Assembly: GCA_905233515.1 (NCBI GenBank)
Contig: CAJOEQ010000016.1
Coordinates: forward strand, 1 to 10,520
Origin: an uncultured Synergistales bacterium
Lineage (GTDB): Bacteria; Synergistota; Synergistia; Synergistales; Aminobacteriaceae
Length of the DNA stretch: 10,520 bases
Direction: 5' to 3'
A model generated the notes under the pieces. The model ran no database searches. It was not told the DNA's origin and saw only the letters and a list, made by a program, of their open reading frames with translations. Shown here one piece after another: positions 6,267 to 10,520 of this stretch (within the stretch, counting starts at the first letter, position 1; each line of letters opens with the position of its first letter). Both the position numbers and the translations under genes were made by a program.

Positions 6267-8009
6267 ATGAGGCAGAAAATTTTTATATTTACGTTGATAG
6301 CTATATTTATATCAAGTTTTATTATAGCTGCAAACGCTGAAGAAGTCCCGGAAATACAAATTACTTCAGTCGGAGTAACTGGTAACTCACAAATCACAAG
6401 CGAGTATATATTAAATGTCGTCGACTCAAAACCGGGCAAATTTTTAAGCCGCGATATGATTCAATCAGATGTAAAAGCAATTTACGATCAAGGCTTTTTT
6501 TCGTTCGTCGATGTAGATTTAAAACCTGAAGGCGGCGGGGCTGCTGTTGAGTTCACTGTGCAGGAAAATCCAATTATTGAATCTATTAATTTCACCGGCA
6601 ATACTATTTATACGAGCGAAAAATTAATGGAAGATGTTTTCTCGCAGGTCGGAACAGTTTTTAACAGAACATTTTTCCGCAATGACTTAGACAGAATCCA
6701 AGAACGCTATCACAAAGACGGTTATGTTATGGTCAGAGTCTCAGATGTTCAGATTCAGGGCGGTAATATCTACGTTACAATTTTAGAGCCTAAAGTCGGC
6801 GATGTAATTATACAAGGCAATAAACGCACAAAAACTTACGTAATCAGGCGCGAAATCAAAATAGAAAAAGGCGATATTTTCAATGCTACCAGATTCAGGC
6901 ATCAATTAAGCAGATTGCAGGGTATGGGATTCTTTGAAGATGTCAACGTAAATTTTGATATTCCCGAAAATGTTGATGATACTGTTGATTTAATTTTGAC
7001 GGTCAAAGAAAAACGCACGGCCTCAATCGGCTTAAATGTTGCGTACGGTTCTGAAAGCGGATTAGCAGGCGGTTTGACTTACAGCGAGACAAATTTAGGC
7101 GGAAAAGCTATAAACTTGCAAGTCGGCTTTAATGAAGGTAAAGAAGCAAGCTACTGGCTCACAGTGTCAAATCCCTATATGGATTCAAAAACTTTCGGAT
7201 GGAGAGTCGGCGCGCGTTATTTAACTTATGACGACAGATATTATTACAAGAAAGCACAACGCCAATTTGATTTTGACGAAAAAAGCTGGTCAGTTTTCGC
7301 AGGAATCGGCAAAAAATTCTCAAATGAAGATTGGAGCTGGTTTTTTACTGCAAGACATCAGCACGCAGAATATGATGACATTCATAACGCTGTACCCGGT
7401 TATATTGATGACTTGACTATATGGCAGGGCAATAATCAAACTTTTGAGCTTTTACTCACATTGAATAAATTAGATCCTTACGCTTCATATCCTAAAGGTT
7501 TTGTCTGGGAGATCGGAATCGAACAGGCTGTCGAGGCTTTAGGCGGTGATTTCAGTTACACTAAATACTGGACTCAAGCGAGATTTTATGCCTCACTCAA
7601 TAAAATTGCTGCCGGAATAACTGACAATGATTTTAACTGGACGGACGAGAATCCATTATTATTTGCAGCAAGACTCAGAATAGGCTCATCTAATAAGGAC
7701 GAATTACCCGCGTTTGCAAGATATTCACTCGGCGGCATGAGTTCTTTACGAGGCTATAACTCACGCTCATTTGAGGGCAGTAATATGTTTCTCGGCAATT
7801 TTGAAATAAGAATGCCTGTTAATCAAATGTTATCGCTTGTAGCATTTTACGATATAGGCAACGCTGACGAGTCATTTAACTGGAATGATTATCACGACGA
7901 TTACGGGATCGGTGTAAGAGTAAAAACTCCGTTCGGAAATCTTAGAGTTGATTATGCTCACGGTGAAGAGGAAAGCAAAACTTATTTCGGATTCGGCGAA
8001 ATGTTTTAA
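6267..8009 (+). CDS. bamA: Outer membrane protein assembly factor BamA (three POTRA domains)
   Basis: BamA folds and inserts beta-barrel proteins into the outer membrane. A signal peptide (residues 1-24, hydrophobic core IFIFTLIAIFISSFIIA, cleavage after ANA) leads into three POTRA domains at about 29-100, 101-175 and 176-248, each with the family's G-N and GFF/DGY-type turns (IYDQGFFSFVDVD, RYHKDGYVMVRV, LQGMGFFEDVNV). A 16-strand barrel domain follows from about 250. The conserved lid-loop motif LRGY is at 494-497 within LGGMSSLRGYNSRSFEG, and the chain ends in Phe as expected of barrel proteins. At 580 residues it is shorter than E. coli BamA (810 residues, five POTRAs). TamA also has three POTRAs and a similar length, but the lpxD-lpxC context favours BamA. 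The start is ATG, with AAGGGGAG about 14 bases upstream. Confidence 0.92.
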   Translation: MRQKIFIFTLIAIFISSFIIAANAEEVPEIQITSVGVTGNSQITSEYILNVVDSKPGKFLSRDMIQSDVKAIYDQGFFSFVDVDLKPEGGGAAVEFTVQENPIIESINFTGNTIYTSEKLMEDVFSQVGTVFNRTFFRNDLDRIQERYHKDGYVMVRVSDVQIQGGNIYVTILEPKVGDVIIQGNKRTKTYVIRREIKIEKGDIFNATRFRHQLSRLQGMGFFEDVNVNFDIPENVDDTVDLILTVKEKRTASIGLNVAYGSESGLAGGLTYSETNLGGKAINLQVGFNEGKEASYWLTVSNPYMDSKTFGWRVGARYLTYDDRYYYKKAQRQFDFDEKSWSVFAGIGKKFSNEDWSWFFTARHQHAEYDDIHNAVPGYIDDLTIWQGNNQTFELLLTLNKLDPYASYPKGFVWEIGIEQAVEALGGDFSYTKYWTQARFYASLNKIAAGITDNDFNWTDENPLLFAARLRIGSSNKDELPAFARYSLGGMSSLRGYNSRSFEGSNMFLGNFEIRMPVNQMLSLVAFYDIGNADESFNWNDYHDDYGIGVRVKTPFGNLRVDYAHGEEESKTYFGFGEMF

Positions 8010-9216
8010 TGTAATAATAATTTTTGCGCTGATTTTTTCCTTCTCGAGTCCTTGTCATGCTTTGAGCGTCTCAGGAGTCCCCGCTTGGCTTGAAAGCGCA
8101 GTAACTCGGAGTCTTTCGGCTGTATGGTCGGAGATTCCTGACTCGCCCGAAATTGACAGGGAAGGAACTTTGACTCTTGTAGCGTCAAGACTTTTTACCG
8201 GCTATTCAGTCAGAGTCAAACTTGTAAATAACTCACCTGAAGTAAATTTTTCTCCCATTAAAAGCGAAATGATTAAGCCTGAAATAAAATTAATTGCTCC
8301 TGAATTAAGAAACATGGCCGCGAAATGGTTTAACAGCGATATAGCAAGCATGGACGTAGAAATTTTTGATCTCGTGAAAGAATTGCCGCAAAATGCCTTT
8401 ACATGGTCAGATGAGGCACTGAAAGAAGCTGTCAGCAAAATAATTAATAATAAATTGCCCGGCTGGGAGTTCTCGCAGCAAATTTTTTTATCAGAAAATT
8501 CAACGCTTATAAATATAAATTTCAGACCCGGCACCGATATGATTTTAGCAGTAAAACCCGCTTTGTATTCTCGGACGATTCCGTCAATGTTTAGATCTGA
8601 TTTAGAAGCTAAATTACTTCCTGAACTCGCGCCGTTAATAGGGATTCCCGTAAAATGGGCAGAACTCCATAAAAACGACATCGAACGCGCCGCCCGTGAA
8701 TTCTTAGAAGATAAACACTCAGTCGAAAATTTAAAAGCTGATGTAAATATAAATTTCTCCCCCGGTAAAATTTCAGGAATAAATGCAAATGTTGACAGCA
8801 AGCGATTCACTTTTCAAATGTGGGTAGCAGCTTATGCAGGCATTGAAGGCAAATATCCCGAAGCAGGTATTTTTTTCGGTTACAGGCCGGACTTGAACTG
8901 GGCAGAAATTTACGCGGAATTAATTTTTTCACTGAATGATTTTGACTTGACACGCAGACTCGGAGCAAGATTTGAACTATTTAATAATTTCTGGGCTGGC
9001 GTTGAAGTTCAATGGCCTGAAAATGAATACTTTATCAGAGCTCAATATATACCCGTAAAAATTCGCCGTCCTTATGGCTGGTGGCGTTGGAGTCCAAATT
9101 TAAAGCAGCATGAGGCCGCAATCGGTTATAGAATCGATGAGCATGTTTCTATTGAGATTTATTATAATGACTCTAACAATGACAAAATCGGCCTTAGAGG
9201 TATGTGGCATTTATAA
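7948..9216 (+). CDS. Exported beta-rich protein of unknown function, downstream of bamA
   Basis: I do not recognise this protein (422 residues from the first possible start). It has a signal peptide: a basic n-region with KRKAK, a hydrophobic core FNVIIIFALIFSFSS (20-34) and likely cleavage after PCHA (38). The C at 36 follows Ser-Pro and is not a good lipobox. The mature part shows alpha-then-beta modules at about 45-100, 150-205 and 235-285, two of which look alike (helix, then NSTLININFRPG or ADVNINFSPGKISG), reminiscent of POTRA folds. The last 130 residues (about 288-422) alternate polar and hydrophobic residues and are rich in Tyr/Trp, as in a small outer-membrane barrel, but end in Leu rather than Phe. 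The start is uncertain: TTG 7948, ATG 7954 and GTG 7963 all lie inside bamA, with no clear ribosome binding site, implying coupling. Confidence 0.75.
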   Translation: MIMLTVKRKAKLISDSAKCFNVIIIFALIFSFSSPCHALSVSGVPAWLESAVTRSLSAVWSEIPDSPEIDREGTLTLVASRLFTGYSVRVKLVNNSPEVNFSPIKSEMIKPEIKLIAPELRNMAAKWFNSDIASMDVEIFDLVKELPQNAFTWSDEALKEAVSKIINNKLPGWEFSQQIFLSENSTLININFRPGTDMILAVKPALYSRTIPSMFRSDLEAKLLPELAPLIGIPVKWAELHKNDIERAAREFLEDKHSVENLKADVNINFSPGKISGINANVDSKRFTFQMWVAAYAGIEGKYPEAGIFFGYRPDLNWAEIYAELIFSLNDFDLTRRLGARFELFNNFWAGVEVQWPENEYFIRAQYIPVKIRRPYGWWRWSPNLKQHEAAIGYRIDEHVSIEIYYNDSNNDKIGLRGMWHL

Positions 9217-9231
9217 AAATTTTTATTTTTT

Positions 9232-9237
9232 AGGAGG
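9232..9237 (+). promoter_or_regulatory. lpxD: Ribosome binding site that fixes the lpxD start
   Basis: A perfect AGGAGG lies 15 bases after the stop of the upstream gene and directly before the conserved LpxD N-terminal sequence. It is far too distant (over 125 bases) to serve the GTG at 9366. It therefore shows that translation should begin near 9243-9249, where only ATT and TTA codons are found in frame. Confidence 0.8.
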
Positions 9238-9245
9238 AGATTATT

Positions 9246-10208
9246 ATTTTATTATCTGAAATAGCTGCAAAATTAAATGATTCAAAAATTTGTGTTGTCG
9301 GCAATCCTGAACGCGATATAAAGCGAATTTCAAGCCCTGAAGATTCGGATCAAGACTCGCTATGTGTGATATGGGACTCTAAGGCAATCGAAAATTTAAG
9401 CCCTGATATAGCAATCGCCGCAAAAAAAGATTTTTTCTCGTATAAACGTGATGGCATTTCCTGCAAAGATCCGCGCGCTTTATTGCCTAAATTATTAGCT
9501 TTATTCGCTCCTGAACAGGAAAAATTAACGGGAATTGACTCACGGGCTTATGTTGATTCCAGTGCGAAAATTGCAAGTGATTCATATATTGCTCCGTTCG
9601 CTTTTGTCGGTGAAAATTGCATAATCGAGTCAGGCAGCATTATAGAACCTCACGCAGTATTATTAAAAAATGTCAAAGTCGGTAAAAATTGCTTGATTCA
9701 TTCCGGTGCTGTAATAGGCTGTGACGGATTCGGATTTGTCCGTGAAAATGACTCGATTACTAAAATCCCTCAAACCGGCGGAGTAATTATCGGCGATAAC
9801 GTCGAAATAGGAGCCTGCACAACTATAGACCGAGCCGCAATGAATGACACTATTATAGGCAGCGGCACAAAAATTGATAATCAAGTTCAAATCGGCCATA
9901 ACGTGAAAATCGGGCGAAATTGTATTATTTGCTCAATGTCAGGAATCGCAGGAAGTTCAATTATTGATGACAACGTTACAATTTCAGTTCAGGCAGGCAT
10001 AACAGATCACGTTCATATCGGGGAACGCGTAATTATTGCCGGTCGTTCAGGCGTTACAAATGATATTATGCCCGGCTCTATAGTCTCAGGATTCCCAGCT
10101 AGAAATCATAATGAGGCAAAACGCGCGCTCGTTCTTGCTGCAGATTTACCGGCTTTGTATAAACGTGTGAGAATGTTGGAGAAAAAATTGCAAAAAAATG
10201 ACGCTTAA
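9246..10208 (+). CDS. lpxD: UDP-3-O-(3-hydroxyacyl)glucosamine N-acyltransferase, with non-canonical start
   Basis: LpxD adds the second hydroxyacyl chain to UDP-acyl-glucosamine in lipid A synthesis (third step). The 320 residues, close to E. coli LpxD (341), comprise the N-terminal uridine-binding domain ([19 protein letters not shown] onward), a left-handed beta helix of hexapeptide repeats (about 105-280) and a C-terminal helix. GCDGFGFV (158-165), catalytic His 218 in QIGHNVKIG and a second conserved His 255 in TDHVHIG are seen. The first ordinary start is GTG at 9366, which would cut off 40 residues of clear LpxD sequence. The frame is open back to a TAG at 9231 and contains no ATG, GTG or TTG before 9366. 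AGGAGG (9232-9237) points to ATT at 9246 (8-base gap), or TTA at 9249 (11-base gap). ATT 9246 was chosen because AUU initiation is known. Confidence 0.9.
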   Translation: MLLSEIAAKLNDSKICVVGNPERDIKRISSPEDSDQDSLCVIWDSKAIENLSPDIAIAAKKDFFSYKRDGISCKDPRALLPKLLALFAPEQEKLTGIDSRAYVDSSAKIASDSYIAPFAFVGENCIIESGSIIEPHAVLLKNVKVGKNCLIHSGAVIGCDGFGFVRENDSITKIPQTGGVIIGDNVEIGACTTIDRAAMNDTIIGSGTKIDNQVQIGHNVKIGRNCIICSMSGIAGSSIIDDNVTISVQAGITDHVHIGERVIIAGRSGVTNDIMPGSIVSGFPARNHNEAKRALVLAADLPALYKRVRMLEKKLQKNDA

Positions 10209-10520
10209 CGGGACAATAATATTAAAGGGTGTCGGACTTCACTCCGGCCAAGATTGCGAGTTAGTAATTTCGCCCAGTGAGTCGCCTGAAATTATAATGA
10301 GTAATGGAATTCACGAGCTGCCTCTAAGAAAATTTAAACTTTCTGGCACTAATAGGGGATCTGATTATATTTTCAGTGATGACTCAAGAATAAAAACGTG
10401 TGAGCATGTTTTATCAGGTTTAGCAGGTCTTGGAATCTGGTCAGGAGTGAAACTCACAGTTAAAGGCGGAGAAATGCCCGCATTGGACGGCTGTGCAAAA
10501 ATTATTTGTGATGAGATAAT
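10198..10520 (+). CDS. lpxC: UDP-3-O-acyl-N-acetylglucosamine deacetylase, N-terminal part (partial, continues beyond the right edge)
   Basis: LpxC is the zinc deacetylase that commits UDP-acyl-GlcNAc to lipid A. The first 107 residues are present. They show the N-terminal strand [19 protein letters not shown] (8-26), the conserved catalytic Glu 69 and zinc ligand His 70 in [14 protein letters not shown] (67-80), and [12 protein letters not shown] (90-101), which corresponds to the family's E-x-P-x-L-D-G-S loop. The remaining zinc ligands lie beyond the window. The ATG at 10198 overlaps the lpxD 3' end by 11 bases. A GGAG about 16 bases upstream is distant, so translation is probably coupled to lpxD. 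LpxC acts before LpxD in the pathway. Confidence 0.93.
   Translation, partial: MTLNGTIILKGVGLHSGQDCELVISPSESPEIIMSNGIHELPLRKFKLSGTNRGSDYIFSDDSRIKTCEHVLSGLAGLGIWSGVKLTVKGGEMPALDGCAKIICDEI

Noticed and set aside
6230..6439. 69-residue open frame on the minus strand
   Set aside because: It is antisense to the bamA signal peptide and first POTRA domain, with no promoter or ribosome binding site.
7948..8100. Lipoprotein signal in the exported 422-residue protein (Cys 36)
   Set aside because: The residues before the Cys are Ser-Ser-Pro, which do not fit a lipobox; a type I cleavage after PCHA fits better.
8202..8810. 202-residue open frame on the minus strand
   Set aside because: It is antisense to the exported protein gene, is rich in Ser/Phe as expected for a reverse-frame shadow, and matches no family I know.
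9663..9899. 78-residue open frame on the minus strand
   Set aside because: It is antisense to the lpxD hexapeptide repeats, with no ribosome binding site or recognisable domain.
9366..10208. lpxD starting at the GTG at 9366 (280 residues)
   Set aside because: It would discard 40 in-frame residues that match the LpxD N-terminal domain, and the only good ribosome binding site lies at 9232-9237.

Overview
The window (about 38% GC by eye) comes from a diderm bacterium with lipid A and a BamA-type outer membrane assembly machine. Low GC, frequent TTG starts on strong AGGAGG ribosome binding sites, a short-form HisG with HisZ, and an envelope cluster running bamA, an unknown exported protein, lpxD, lpxC suggest a gut- or rumen-type member of the Synergistota. 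The diderm call is firm. The phylum is an inference from gene order and could not be tested here.

Left third, minus strand. Positions 1-865 hold the N-terminal part of a UvrD/AddA-type superfamily I helicase that runs off the left edge. Upstream of it is a small ferredoxin gene (1014-1163) with its own promoter and a clear intrinsic terminator. Its second Fe-S motif has been lost, apparently through a deletion with a frameshift. Further right is the histidine unit hisZ-hisG-hisD (3970 down to 1257), read leftward. It encodes the HisZ/HisG complex for the first step of histidine synthesis and HisD for the last two oxidations. The other his genes are not in this window.

Middle. A very AT-rich divergent intergenic region (3971-4415) separates the his unit from a rightward operon. 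It contains three copies of a 31-32 bp element that starts TGCGACTCT and ends TCGCA or TCGCG, embedded in a degenerate 78-95 bp spaced array. An extended -10 promoter (TGCTATAAT) for the rightward operon follows it.

Right, plus strand. One tightly packed run carries a histidine phosphatase, a small sigma-70 family factor (ATGA overlap), a single-pass membrane protein with a Lys/Pro-rich tail, bamA with three POTRA domains, an unknown exported beta-rich protein overlapping the bamA 3' end, lpxD, and the start of lpxC, which runs off the right edge. The run joins outer-membrane protein insertion with early lipid A synthesis. A sigma factor and a possible membrane partner sit at its head.

The points most worth a second look are: lpxD has no ATG, GTG or TTG at its proper start (ATT or TTA after a strong RBS); the ferredoxin has the remains of its original C-terminus in the +1 frame; the intergenic repeat array; the sigma/membrane protein pair; and the unfamiliar 422-residue protein in the place where skp/ompH is often found. 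I saw no mobile element, CRISPR, tRNA or rRNA, and no clear sign of a wholly new system.
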